Assembly: GCF_009909185.1 (NCBI RefSeq)
Contig: NZ_JAAAMV010000027.1
Coordinates: 62,001 to 126,000, forward strand
Direction of reading: 5' to 3'
From: Paenibacillus glycinis
Lineage (GTDB): Bacteria; Bacillota; Bacilli; Paenibacillales; Paenibacillaceae
Length of the DNA: 64,000 nt
A program made the position numbers and the translations under genes. The notes under the pieces were generated by a model that did not search any database, was not told the origin of the DNA, and saw only the letters and a list, made by a program, of their open reading frames with translations. Positions within the stretch are counted from its first letter, which is position 1, and every line of letters begins with the position of its first letter. This document shows positions 50,320 to 59,433 of this stretch, piece by piece.

Positions 50320-51244
50320 GGTCCAGGATTTAAAGGTCCATTTTCCGGTACGCGGGGGGATATTCAATCGGAAGCTCCGCTCGATCAAGGCGGTGGACGG
50401 CATCCGGCTGGCCATCGAGCAGGGCAGAACCTACGGCCTCGTGGGCGAGTCCGGCTCCGGGAAAACAACGACCGGCCGCGCGATTATCGGGTTGCATCCC
50501 ATCACCTCGGGCACGGTCCTTTTCGAAGGGCAGCCGATCTTCGGCGACGGGCTGCGCGGCCATGCCGGCTTCCGCAAAGACATTCAAATGATTTTCCAAG
50601 ATCCGTACTCTTCGCTGAACCCCAAGAAGCGCGTCCTCGACATCGTGGCCGAGCCGCTGCGCAATTTCGAGAAGCTGTCCGCGCGGGAAGAGAAGCGCCG
50701 GGTGGAGCAGTTGCTGGAGCAGGTCGGCCTGAGCCCGGAAACGATTCATAAATATCCGCATCAATTTTCGGGCGGCCAGCGGCAGCGGATCGGCATCGCG
50801 CGGGCGATCGCGCTGAAGCCGAAGCTTATCATCGCCGATGAGCCTGTCTCGGCGCTGGACGTATCCGTACAAGCCCAAGTATTGAACTTCCTGCAAGAGA
50901 TTCAGGAACGGCTGCAGCTTACCTATCTCTTCATCAGCCATGACCTCGGGATCATCCGGCATATGTGCGATCATATCGGCATCATGTACAAGGGCCGTTA
51001 CGTCGAGCAGGGCACCACGGCGGATATTTTCGAGAATCCGCAGCACATCTATACGAAGCGGCTTATCACGGCCATACCGGACATGGATCCCTCGAAGCGG
51101 GAGCGGCTGCGGCAGTTCCGCCTGGCCGTGAAGACGGAGTATGAACAGGCGTATGACCGGTATTTCGATGCTGACGGCTTGGCGTACCCGCTGCGCCCCG
51201 TGTCAGCAACGCATCTTGCGGCTTTGCCCGAGGAGAGGGGGTGA
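50306..51244 (+). CDS. Opp/Dpp-type ABC transporter ATP-binding protein (OppF-like)
   Basis: Second ATPase, 312 residues. Walker A is GESGSGKTT, the signature is FSGGQRQRIGIARAIAL and Walker B is LIIADEPVSALD. OppF-type features are the ITSGTVLFEGQ and YSSLNPKKRV segments. I prefer TTG 50306 (GAGGAGG about 9 nt upstream) to GTG 50297, which abuts that site. Coupled to both neighbours by overlapping ends. Confidence 0.92.
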   Translation: MPLLEVQDLKVHFPVRGGIFNRKLRSIKAVDGIRLAIEQGRTYGLVGESGSGKTTTGRAIIGLHPITSGTVLFEGQPIFGDGLRGHAGFRKDIQMIFQDPYSSLNPKKRVLDIVAEPLRNFEKLSAREEKRRVEQLLEQVGLSPETIHKYPHQFSGGQRQRIGIARAIALKPKLIIADEPVSALDVSVQAQVLNFLQEIQERLQLTYLFISHDLGIIRHMCDHIGIMYKGRYVEQGTTADIFENPQHIYTKRLITAIPDMDPSKRERLRQFRLAVKTEYEQAYDRYFDADGLAYPLRPVSATHLAALPEERG

Positions 51245-52212
51245 CGGCGATGTGGAAGACTACGGCGCGAAGAATGACCATCATGGTACCTCAAATCGTA
51301 TTGTTGAGCATCCTCGTCTTCCTGCTTGCCAAGGCGATGCCGGGAGACGCCTTGACCGGTCTGCTCGATCCGAGCATCGATCCGGCGGCGCTGGATGAGC
51401 AGCGGGAGCGGCTTGGCCTCAACAACCCCTGGTACGTGCAGTATTGGGACTGGGCGGTGAAGGCGCTGCATGGCGATTTCGGCCAGTCCTTCCGCTTTAA
51501 AATGCCGGTCTCCGATTTGATCGGGCAGCGGATGACGAACACGGTTTGGTTATCGCTCCTCACCCTTGCGCTTACCTATCTGATCGCGATTCCGCTTGGC
51601 ATTATCAGCGGGCGGTATCATGATACCTGGGCCGACCGCGCGATTACGGGCTACACCTATTTGGGCTTCGCGGCGCCGCTGTTTATATTTGCGCTGATCC
51701 TGCTGTGGGTGTTCGGTTTCCATCTCGGCTGGTTCCCGACCGAAGGAAGCGTCGCCCCGGGCACGGCTTCGGGCTCCTTGGCTTACGTCATGAGCAAAAT
51801 CTATCATATCCTGCTGCCCGCCTTATCCATGGCGCTCATCACGACGGTGACGACCGTGCAGTATTTGCGAAGCGAAATCATCGATACGAAACAGAAGGAT
51901 TTCATTATTACGGCGAGAGCGAAAGGGGCTTCGGAGTCCCGCGTCTACAACCGGCATATTTTACGCAACTCGTTATTGCCGATCGCCGCTTTTTTCGGCT
52001 ACGAAATAACCGGCCTGATCGGAGGGACGGTGTTCATCGAGAGCATTTTCAGCTATCCGGGCATGGGGCAGCTGTTCCTAAGCTCGATTTCCCTGCGGGA
52101 TTTCAGCGTCGTCACGGCGCTGGTGCTCTTATACGGCGCGGCATCCATTCTCGGCGCCTTGCTTTCGGACACGATCTTGAGTTTCGTCGATCCGCGGATT
52201 CGAATCAAATAA
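51241..52212 (+). CDS. Opp/Dpp-type ABC transporter permease (OppB-like)
   Basis: Membrane permease of 323 residues with six helices. The N-terminal helix is MVPQIVLLSILVFLLAKAMP; the family motifs are LNNPWYVQYWDWAVKALHGD and, in the ATPase-contact loop, ITARAKGASESRVYNRHILR. The start is GTG 51241, giving a GTGA overlap with the OppF-like stop; ATG 51250 is also possible. Confidence 0.92.
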   Translation: MTAMWKTTARRMTIMVPQIVLLSILVFLLAKAMPGDALTGLLDPSIDPAALDEQRERLGLNNPWYVQYWDWAVKALHGDFGQSFRFKMPVSDLIGQRMTNTVWLSLLTLALTYLIAIPLGIISGRYHDTWADRAITGYTYLGFAAPLFIFALILLWVFGFHLGWFPTEGSVAPGTASGSLAYVMSKIYHILLPALSMALITTVTTVQYLRSEIIDTKQKDFIITARAKGASESRVYNRHILRNSLLPIAAFFGYEITGLIGGTVFIESIFSYPGMGQLFLSSISLRDFSVVTALVLLYGAASILGALLSDTILSFVDPRIRIK

Positions 52213-52239
52213 GAACTCGGGACCATGAGGTGAAATGGA

Positions 52240-53169
52240 ATGGAACAGGCATATGCGAACAACCCGGCGCCGCCCGCGGCGCCCGTGACGCCGCCGCAGG
52301 ACGCGGAGAAAAGCCCGTCCGGCTGGAAAATTCTTTGGCGGGAGATCGTTCGGGATAAGCTCGCGCTGGCTTCGTTGATTTTTCTGGGCGCCGTCATCTT
52401 GAGCGTCTATGGGGTATCGCTCGTATTGGATCAAGAGCAAATCGTGACCGTGGACCTATTCGCGCTGAATAAACCGCCTTCCGCGAAATTCTGGTTGGGC
52501 ACCGATTACGGCGGACGGGACGTCTTCGGCCAACTCATTATCGGGACTCGCAATTCCTTGTCGATCGGCATCCTCGTCACGCTGCTTACCGGATTGATCG
52601 GCATTCTGATCGGCTTGGTATCCGGCTATTTCGGAGGGCTGATCGATAACGTGTTCATGCGCTTCGTCGATTTCTTCATGATCCTGCCCACCTTGATGGT
52701 GGTCATTGCCTTCGTGACGGCGGTTCCGAATTACGGCATCGTCTCGTTCTCCCTGATCATGACCGCTTTCCTCTGGATGGGGATCGCGAGGTTAATCCGT
52801 TCCAAAGCGCTTCAGGAAAGGGAGCTGGAGTACGTGCAGGCTTCGCGAACGGTGGGTTCCTCGCATCTGAAGATCATGTTCGCGCAGGTGCTGCCGAACC
52901 TGAGCTCGATCATCATCGTGACGATGACCTTGAATTTGGCGGCGAATATCGGCTTGGAGTCCGGCTTGTCCTTCCTCGGGTTCGGCTTCCCCGAAAGCAC
53001 GCCGAGCCTGGGCACGTTGGTCAGCTATGCCACGAACCCGCAAACGCTGGAATTCAGATGGTGGATATGGTTACCCGCATCGATATTGATTCTGATATTG
53101 ATGTTGTGCATAAATAACGTCGGTCAAGCGTTAAAACGCGCGACGGACGCCAGACAGCGAAAAGGGTAA
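52240..53169 (+). CDS. Opp/Dpp-type ABC transporter permease (OppC-like)
   Basis: Second permease, 309 residues. A Pro/Ala-rich N-terminus is followed by an OppC_N helix in KLALASLIFLGAVILSVYG. The diagnostic WLGTDYGGRDVFGQLIIGTR and the contact loop YVQASRTVGSSHLKIMFAQV come next. GAGGTG precedes ATG 52240. It pairs with the OppB-like protein in a four-component core with the two ATPases. Confidence 0.92.
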   Translation: MEQAYANNPAPPAAPVTPPQDAEKSPSGWKILWREIVRDKLALASLIFLGAVILSVYGVSLVLDQEQIVTVDLFALNKPPSAKFWLGTDYGGRDVFGQLIIGTRNSLSIGILVTLLTGLIGILIGLVSGYFGGLIDNVFMRFVDFFMILPTLMVVIAFVTAVPNYGIVSFSLIMTAFLWMGIARLIRSKALQERELEYVQASRTVGSSHLKIMFAQVLPNLSSIIIVTMTLNLAANIGLESGLSFLGFGFPESTPSLGTLVSYATNPQTLEFRWWIWLPASILILILMLCINNVGQALKRATDARQRKG

Positions 53170-53204
53170 AGAGGCAACCAATCGGTTAGGAGGAGTTTTG
53201 ATTG

Positions 53205-55079
53205 ATGATGAAACCAGGATGGACAAGGTCGTTTTTCATGCCGCTGCTGCTTGTATTTACGCTCATGCTCGCGGCGTGCTCCAACGACGGGAACACGAAC
53301 GTGACGAATGCTCCGGCGGAGACGGAGGAGGAGGCCGGCACGACTCCGGCAGAGGGGGAGGAAAGCGCGACTCCCGCGGAGAACGAAAAACCGGTCGCGG
53401 ACGACGGCCTGTATTCCATCGACGATTTTAGCAACGTGAAGAAAAACGAAGGCGAACCGATCAAAGGCGGCTCGATCACCTTCGGTCTCGTATCCGATAC
53501 GCCGTTCGAAGGCACGCTGAACTGGAATTTCTATTCCGGCGACCCGGACGCGCAGGTACTCAGCTGGTTCGACGAGGGGCTGCTCACGTGGGATAAAAGC
53601 TACGTGTATACGAATGACGGCGCGGCTACGTACGAAGTGTCGGAGGACGGACGCACGTTCACGTTCACGATCAAAGACAACGTCAATTGGCAGGACGGCA
53701 AGCCGGTGACCGCCGAGGACTGGCTGTTCGCGCACGAGGTTATCGGCAATCCCAAATACGACGGACCGCGATACGACTCCAACTTCATCAATATCGTCGG
53801 GATGAAGGAATACCATGAAGGCAAAGCGAAAACGATCTCCGGCATCGAAGTGCTGGGCGAGAAGAAGCTGAAGATCACGTACGTGCAATCCACGCCTTCG
53901 TTATTGACCGGCGGCATCTGGACGTATCCGCTCGCGAAGCATATCTTCGGCAATATGCCGGTCGAGAAAATCTCCTCGTCGCCCGAAGTGCGCGAGAAGC
54001 CGATCGGCTTCGGACCGTACAAGGTCGAGAGCATCGTGCCGGGCGAGTCGGTCGTGTACGTCAAAAACCCGGATTACTGGCGCGGCGAGCCCAGCCTGGA
54101 CAAAGTCGTCCTCAAGGTCATTAATCCGACCACGGTCATTCAGCAGCTGGAAAGCGGCGGCGTGGATCTCGTCGATTCTTTCCCGGTCAACCAGTATCCG
54201 GACAATGCGGATATGTCGAACGTCGAGTACTTGGGTACCATCGACCGGGCTTATACGTACATCGGCTTTAAGCTCGGGACATGGGATGCGAAGGCCGGAA
54301 AGGTCGTGCCGAACGCAAAAGCCAAAATGGCCGACGTGAACTTGCGGAAAGCGATGTGGCAGGCCGTGGACAACGACCAAGTCGGCAAGCAGTTCTATCA
54401 CGGCTTGCGCTGGAACGCCACGACGCTGATTCCGCCATCTCATCCGGAATATCACGATTCCGCGAATCCGGGCGTCAAATTCGATCCGGAAGCGGCTAAA
54501 AAATTGTTGGACGACGCCGGGTACAAGCTAAACGGCGAATACCGCACCAAGCCGGACGGCAGCGAGCTGGTCATTAACTTCATCTCGATGACCGGCGACG
54601 ATATCGCCGAACCGCTGGCGCAATATTACGTGCAGTCGTGGAAAGCGATCGGATTGAACGTTCAGCTGGAAATGGTCGAATTCAACACCTTCTACGACCG
54701 CGTAGGCGCGAACGGCGAAGACGATCCGAAGGTCGACGTGTACCAGGGCGCATGGGGCGTCGGCATCGATGTCGATCCCGCGGGCTTGTACGGACCCGAA
54801 GCCATCTACAACTTCCCGCGATATCAAAGCCCCGAACAGGATAAATTGCTTGCCGCGGGCATCTCGAAGGAAGCGTTCGACGTGAAGGTTCGGCAGGGGA
54901 TTTACAAGGAGTGGCAGCAGTTGATGGTGGATGAGATTCCGGTGTTCCCGACGCTCTATCGCGCCGTGCTCGTGCCGGTGAACAAGCGGATTCTCAATTA
55001 CGCGATCGGGGACGGCACCGGCATCTATCTCTACCAGCTGGCGGTCTCGCAGGATAAACCGGTCGTAGCGGATAAATAA
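53205..55079 (+). CDS. Opp/Dpp-type solute-binding lipoprotein (family 5)
   Basis: Receptor of 624 residues, last gene of the operon. Lipobox LAAC with lipidated Cys25, then a Glu/Ala/Pro-rich linker to about residue 70. The family 5 body has VSEDGRTFTFTIKDNVNWQD, GKPVTAEDWLFAHEVIGNPK and, near the C-terminus, YVQSWKAIGLNVQLEMVEF. ATG 53205 has AGGAGGAG 8 nt upstream. Peptide is the default guess for this family, but neighbouring sugar loci leave oligosaccharide import possible. Confidence 0.92.
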   Translation: MMKPGWTRSFFMPLLLVFTLMLAACSNDGNTNVTNAPAETEEEAGTTPAEGEESATPAENEKPVADDGLYSIDDFSNVKKNEGEPIKGGSITFGLVSDTPFEGTLNWNFYSGDPDAQVLSWFDEGLLTWDKSYVYTNDGAATYEVSEDGRTFTFTIKDNVNWQDGKPVTAEDWLFAHEVIGNPKYDGPRYDSNFINIVGMKEYHEGKAKTISGIEVLGEKKLKITYVQSTPSLLTGGIWTYPLAKHIFGNMPVEKISSSPEVREKPIGFGPYKVESIVPGESVVYVKNPDYWRGEPSLDKVVLKVINPTTVIQQLESGGVDLVDSFPVNQYPDNADMSNVEYLGTIDRAYTYIGFKLGTWDAKAGKVVPNAKAKMADVNLRKAMWQAVDNDQVGKQFYHGLRWNATTLIPPSHPEYHDSANPGVKFDPEAAKKLLDDAGYKLNGEYRTKPDGSELVINFISMTGDDIAEPLAQYYVQSWKAIGLNVQLEMVEFNTFYDRVGANGEDDPKVDVYQGAWGVGIDVDPAGLYGPEAIYNFPRYQSPEQDKLLAAGISKEAFDVKVRQGIYKEWQQLMVDEIPVFPTLYRAVLVPVNKRILNYAIGDGTGIYLYQLAVSQDKPVVADK

Positions 55080-55093
55080 AGGAGCGGAAAATC

Positions 55094-55135
55094 AAACAGC
55101 CTTAGGTCGGCACTTCGCCGAACTAAGGCTGTTTT
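55094..55135. terminator. Bidirectional terminator between convergent genes
   Basis: AAACAGCCTTAG (55094-55105) pairs perfectly with CTAAGGCTGTTT (55123-55134), with inner complementarity in the loop. A T-rich tail follows on the plus strand. It separates the Opp operon (+) from the CBS protein gene (-). Confidence 0.9.
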
Positions 55136-55144
55136 CGTTTTTTC

Positions 55145-55549
55145 TTAATCCACGATATTGCGGGTATAATATTCGATGATGTCCTTGCGGCGAATGATGC
55201 CGAGGAAGACGCGGTCGGCGTCCACGACGGGAACGAAGTTCTGATCGGCCGCCAGCGCCAGCATATCGTCGAGATCGGCGCCGATCTCGACGCACTCGAC
55301 CTTCAATCGTTTCTTAATGGAAGAGACCGGAATTTCATGTATCGTATCAAAGCCGAGCCCGGGGGTCGATTTCAGCTTCCACAGCAAATCTCCTTCGGAT
55401 AGCGTCCCGAAGTACAAGCCGTTTTCGTCCAGGATCGGAATGGCGGTATAATGGCTCGCCTCCAACTTATCCATGGCTTCTTTCATATTGGAGGTCGTTA
55501 CGAGGTAAGAGACCTGGTTCTTGGGATAGAGAAAAGATTGGATGTCCAT
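55145..55549 (-). CDS. CBS-domain pair protein (CcpN/YkuL-like small regulator)
   Basis: Cytoplasmic protein of 134 residues made of two CBS domains in tandem (about 10-65 and 75-130). Core motifs are YTAIPILDENGLYFGTLSEG and NFVPVVDADRVFLGIIRRKD; such pairs bind adenine nucleotides. The length matches small YkuL-type proteins. The start at 55549 has AAGGAG 9 nt upstream; the open frame runs further upstream, but without a site and in poor coding sequence. Role unknown, perhaps sensing cell energy or c-di-AMP. Confidence 0.88.
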   Translation of the reverse strand: MDIQSFLYPKNQVSYLVTTSNMKEAMDKLEASHYTAIPILDENGLYFGTLSEGDLLWKLKSTPGLGFDTIHEIPVSSIKKRLKVECVEIGADLDDMLALAADQNFVPVVDADRVFLGIIRRKDIIEYYTRNIVD

Positions 55550-55739
55550 TGAATCACGCTCCTTATGTATATTAAAACATATTTCGCCGCGGAGCGCATG
55601 CGAAAGCGGCAAGGACATGACTGGTAACGACGATATGATCAAGCATGCAACTTTTCTCGCGAGCCCGTCGTTTAATGGTCGTGCACGCAATCGAAACAGA
55701 CGGGCTGACCGCCCCACACGAGAGAGGTTGTTGATCATC

Positions 55740-56831
55740 ATGAAAAAAACGAATAAATCCGGGAAGCTGCTAGCGCTAAGCCTTGCGGCAGCCATCCTGT
55801 CGTCGCCCATGGCGTTGTCTCACGCCAATCCTGCTTCAGCCGCAGCCTCCGCTTCCAAATTCGCGATTATCGCGCAGCCGTTCAGCATAGAAGGCAAGCA
55901 GCAAAGCATCGGCACGATCAATAAAGACGGCTCGACCTACATTGCTTTGCGGAACTTGAACACGGCCTTGGGCCTGGTCACGAACTTCGATAAAGCTTCC
56001 CAAAAGATCGAGATTTCAGGGCATAATCGGCTGATGGAGATCAATCTGGCCAACGACGCCATGACCGTGAACGGCCAACCGGTCGCCGGTCCCCAACTGA
56101 TCGTGCAAGAGAATACGACATATCTGCCGCTTCGCTTCCTGCTCGAGCGCATGGGGTATGACGTTGCCTACGAGAACGGCTCCAAATTGATCGGCCTTCA
56201 CGCCATTCAAGAGAACGGGCTGCACGTGCAATCCGGCGTCATCGGCGCGGATGGGGACGGCAAGTCGTTGTCGGTATACTACCCCGTGATCTCGGGTTAC
56301 GCGAATAAGGAGATCGAGCAGAAGATCAATGCGTTCTTGAAACAGGAGGCGGACAAGCATGCGGCGGCAGGATCGAAGGAAATGGACCCGGTCGTGCAAG
56401 GCAACAAACAGCTGCTGGCCGACAACCCCAAGGCGGAGGTTCGGCAGCCGAGCTTCGACGGCCGCTATACGGTAACGTATAACGAGAAGGGGAAATTGAG
56501 CCTTTACGCGGATTACGAGATATATACCGGGGGAGCGCACGGCATCACGGCGCGCGTTCCGTATACGTTCGATTTGACGACGGGCGATCTTCTCCCGCTC
56601 AAGGACGCCGTCGCAGGCAATCCGAACTATGTAGCGGTCATTAACGGCGAGATCCAGAAGCAGATCAAAAGCCGGCATCTGACGCTGAATGCGCCGTTCA
56701 AGACGATCGAGGCGGACCGCGATTATTTCCTTAACCGGAACGGGCTCGTGATTTACTTCTCGCAATACGAATACACCGCGTTCGCGGACGGCATGCCGGA
56801 GTTCGTCATTCCCTATGCCGCGTTTAAATGA
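55740..56831 (+). CDS. Secreted protein with copper-amine-oxidase-N-like and DUF3298 domains
   Basis: Exported protein of 363 residues. A Sec signal peptide (MKKTNKSGKLLALSL, cleavage near ANPASAA) is followed by a stalk-like copper-amine-oxidase N-domain (about 45-145) with ALRNLNTALGLVTNFDKASQ and TTYLPLRFLLERMGYDV. A C-terminal DUF3298/RsiV-type domain (about 180-360) includes YEIYTGGAHGITARVPYTFD and DGMPEFVIPYAAF. DUF3298 domains occur in cell-surface proteins and in anti-sigma factors such as RsiV. No sigma gene is adjacent, so a cell-envelope role is more likely. The ribosome binding site is not ideally spaced; a TTG at 55731 is an alternative start. Confidence 0.8.
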   Translation: MKKTNKSGKLLALSLAAAILSSPMALSHANPASAAASASKFAIIAQPFSIEGKQQSIGTINKDGSTYIALRNLNTALGLVTNFDKASQKIEISGHNRLMEINLANDAMTVNGQPVAGPQLIVQENTTYLPLRFLLERMGYDVAYENGSKLIGLHAIQENGLHVQSGVIGADGDGKSLSVYYPVISGYANKEIEQKINAFLKQEADKHAAAGSKEMDPVVQGNKQLLADNPKAEVRQPSFDGRYTVTYNEKGKLSLYADYEIYTGGAHGITARVPYTFDLTTGDLLPLKDAVAGNPNYVAVINGEIQKQIKSRHLTLNAPFKTIEADRDYFLNRNGLVIYFSQYEYTAFADGMPEFVIPYAAFK

Positions 56832-56862
56832 ATGGCACTGCATCCTAACTGATACAAAACGA

Positions 56863-56894
56863 GGCTGCCGGAATCCGAATCCGGCGGCCTTTTT
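56863..56894 (+). terminator. Rho-independent terminator of the DUF3298 gene
   Basis: GGCTGCCGGA pairs with TCCGGCGGCC (one T-G pair) with a 7-base loop and five T residues. Confidence 0.85.
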
Positions 56895-56972
56895 CCTTTC
56901 ATGGCGCCGGACGGCAGGCTTGCTGGAAAGCCGCCGGCGCGGAACGGAGCAGGCACGCGCGCGCATGACAAC

Positions 56973-57001
56973 GCAAAAGGCCCATGGCGTGGGCCTTTTG
57001 C
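56973..57001. terminator. Second hairpin, bidirectional
   Basis: GCAAAAGGCCCA and TGGGCCTTTTGC form a perfect 12-bp stem with a five-base loop. It probably ends the leftward YjcZ transcript as well as backing up the previous terminator. Confidence 0.8.
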
Positions 57002-57051
57002 GGAAGGTCTATTGGAATGACATGCGCACGGCATGAGCTTCAAAAGATCGA

Positions 57052-57258
57052 TTAATATCCTTTACCGTAGCCGCCGACGCCTACGCCGCCTACGCCAGGA
57101 CCGTAGCCGCCAACGCCCACGCCGCCTACGCCAGGACCGTAGCCGCCGTATCCGCCGCCGTATCCGCCACCCCAGCTACCGCAGATGATGATCGCGAGCA
57201 GAATGAAGAGCACCAAGATGATTCCGATATGGTTGTGTCCTCCAACAAATCCAGACAT
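57052..57258 (-). CDS. YjcZ-family small sporulation protein, glycine-rich
   Basis: Small protein of 68 residues. A conserved hydrophobic part, HNHIGIILVLFILLAIII, spans roughly residues 9-26, followed by a Gly/Tyr-rich tail. The tail has two imperfect 14-residue repeats of the type GPGVGGVGVGGY, mirrored as 42-bp DNA repeats. YjcZ-like proteins are made during sporulation and found in spores of Bacillaceae. Start 57258 has a strong AAGGAGGTG. This gene supports a spore-forming host. The glycine-rich tail is longer than in the shortest YjcZ members. Confidence 0.88.
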   Translation of the reverse strand: MSGFVGGHNHIGIILVLFILLAIIICGSWGGGYGGGYGGYGPGVGGVGVGGYGPGVGGVGVGGYGKGY

Positions 57259-57475
57259 TCTATCCAGCACCTCCTTCGTTGTGAGTACTCTGTAGGTTAT
57301 GTAACGGGCGAATAAAGTGCTTGGGCCTCTGCCTGGGGGGACGATCATCATTGCCGCCCGTTTGCCGGGGTCGGGCATTCGCCTCGTTTTTCGCCGGCGG
57401 CCGCCGCTATTGTTCATGTTCCGTTCATAGAAGTGCTTTACCATCCTAGGTATCAGAGAACTAGGAGGCATCGCA

Positions 57476-58507
57476 ATGGAACGGGAATACAAACAAGGAA
57501 CTAAGCCGGGCAGCGGCGAATGGGCCGTCGAAGCGCGGGGACTCGTCAAAGCGTTCGGCGCCAACCGCGCCGTTGACGGCGTGGACCTGAACGTGCGCGC
57601 GGGCACGATCTACGGCGTGCTCGGTCCGAACGGGGCCGGCAAGACCACCACGATCCGCATGCTGGCGACGCTGCTTCGGCCGGATGCCGGCTCGGCGCGA
57701 ATCTTCGGGCATGATGTCGCGAAGGAATCGCAGATCGTGCGCCAATTGATCGGCGTCACCGGTCAGTACGCATCGGTCGACGAGTCGCTGAGCGCGACCG
57801 AGAATTTGATCATCTTCTCGCGGCTGCTCGGGCTCGGACGGGCGGAAGCGCGGCGCAAGTCCGCGGAGCTGCTGGAGGAATTCGGGCTGACGGAAGCGGC
57901 CAAGCGTCCGCTCAAGAACTTCTCCGGCGGCATGCGGCGCCGGCTGGATCTGGCGGCGAGCCTGATCGCGCAGCCGCCGCTCATCTTCCTCGACGAGCCG
58001 ACGACGGGGCTGGATCCGCGCACGCGCTCCCAGATGTGGGATACGATCCGCCGATTGGTGAATACGGGATCGACCGTCGTGCTCACGACGCAGTATCTCG
58101 AGGAGGCGGACCAGCTGGCCGATCGGATCGCGGTCATCGACCGCGGGCATGTCGTCGCCGAGGGCACGGTGGATGAACTGAAAGCATCAATCGGCACCTC
58201 CTCGCTGCATCTGACGGTGCAGCAGGAAGCGGATATCGAGCTTGCCCGGCAAACGATCGAAACGGTGCTGAAGGTCCAGTCCAACGTATCGCCCGAGATC
58301 GGGAAGATCACCGCGCCGATGGCGGATGCCGATCTGGTCACCGACCTGTTGATCGCATTGCGCGAAGGCGGCATTCGCCTGGCCGAGGTCAGCGTGCAGA
58401 AGCCGACCCTCGACGAGGTGTTCCTGACGATTACCGGCCATGGCGTGGACGAGGACGCGAAATCGGACGCCGTCGAAGCTGCAAGAGGAAAGGGGGAACG
58501 GGCATGA
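57476..58507 (+). CDS. DrrA-type ABC exporter ATP-binding protein
   Basis: ATPase of 343 residues in the daunorubicin-resistance group. Walker A is GPNGAGKTT, the signature is FSGGMRRRLDLAASLI, Walker B is LIFLDEPTTGLD, and the DrrA-typical QYLEEADQLADRIAVID and C-terminal DUF4162-like domain follow. It overlaps the permease gene by 4 nt (ATGA). AGGAGG precedes ATG 57476. Probably exports a drug-like, lipid or peptide substrate; specificity cannot be told. Confidence 0.93.
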   Translation: MEREYKQGTKPGSGEWAVEARGLVKAFGANRAVDGVDLNVRAGTIYGVLGPNGAGKTTTIRMLATLLRPDAGSARIFGHDVAKESQIVRQLIGVTGQYASVDESLSATENLIIFSRLLGLGRAEARRKSAELLEEFGLTEAAKRPLKNFSGGMRRRLDLAASLIAQPPLIFLDEPTTGLDPRTRSQMWDTIRRLVNTGSTVVLTTQYLEEADQLADRIAVIDRGHVVAEGTVDELKASIGTSSLHLTVQQEADIELARQTIETVLKVQSNVSPEIGKITAPMADADLVTDLLIALREGGIRLAEVSVQKPTLDEVFLTITGHGVDEDAKSDAVEAARGKGERA

Positions 58508-59319
58508 ACGGCACTTCCATCAAACCCGCCGCCGATCGCGCGCTGCGCAATCGCACGAGCCTCGGCCTGACGGTGCGCAACTCGCTCACGATGGCTTACC
58601 GCGGCCTGCTGAAGATTCGGCGGACGCCCGAGCAATTGTTCGACGTGACGCTCCAGCCGATTATTTTTACCCTGATGTTCACGTACATCTTCGGCGGGGC
58701 GATCTCCGGCGACGTCCAGAGCTACCTGCCGGTCATCATCCCGGGCATACTCGTGCAGACCGTCATCACGACTTCGATCGTCACGGGCGTCCAACTGCGC
58801 GAGGACATGGACAAAGGCGTGTTCGACCGGTTCAAATCGCTGCCGATCGCGCGGATCGCGCCGCTCGCGGGAGCGCTGTTGGCTGACACCGTCCGGTATA
58901 CCATCGCGACCGTGCTCACGTTCACGATGGGCTTTATCATGGGTTACCGCCCGGAGGGCGGACTCGGGCATGTCGCGCTTGCCGCGGTGCTCGTGATTGC
59001 CTGCTCGTGGGCGATCAGCTGGATCTTCGCGTTCTTCGGCGTCATCGCCCGCACGGCTTCGAGCGTGCAGGGGATCTCGATGCTCGTCTTGTTCCCGCTT
59101 ACGTTCCTGTCCAACGCGTTCGTGCCGGTCGATACCATGCCCGATTGGCTGCAGTGGTTCGTGAAGATCAATCCGGTCTCGCATCTCGTCACGGCCGTCC
59201 GGGATATGACCAACGCGGGAACGGTGGGCTGGGATCTCGGCATCTCGCTCATCGGCGCCGCCGTCATCGTGGCGATCTTCGCGCCGATCACGGTTCGGGC
59301 CTACATGCGCCGGACCTAA
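58504..59319 (+). CDS. DrrB-type ABC-2 exporter permease
   Basis: Membrane permease of 271 residues with six predicted helices, ABC-2 family. Conserved FDVTLQPIIFTLMFTYIFGG and LPVIIPGILVQTVITTSIVT regions, and the late SVQGISMLVLFPLTFLSNAF, are typical of DrrB proteins. Coupled to the ATPase gene; together they form a simple two-gene exporter with no adjacent regulator or biosynthesis genes. Confidence 0.92.
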   Translation: MNGTSIKPAADRALRNRTSLGLTVRNSLTMAYRGLLKIRRTPEQLFDVTLQPIIFTLMFTYIFGGAISGDVQSYLPVIIPGILVQTVITTSIVTGVQLREDMDKGVFDRFKSLPIARIAPLAGALLADTVRYTIATVLTFTMGFIMGYRPEGGLGHVALAAVLVIACSWAISWIFAFFGVIARTASSVQGISMLVLFPLTFLSNAFVPVDTMPDWLQWFVKINPVSHLVTAVRDMTNAGTVGWDLGISLIGAAVIVAIFAPITVRAYMRRT

Positions 59320-59433
59320 CCTCCTCGTCGCCCGAAGCCCGTTTAAGCGAAATTTGACATGCTGCAGTGATGGAACGGCTTTCCGATCATATAGTGGTAA
59401 TAGCGCGCTATAGGAAGGGGAGGTCGTTTTTTC

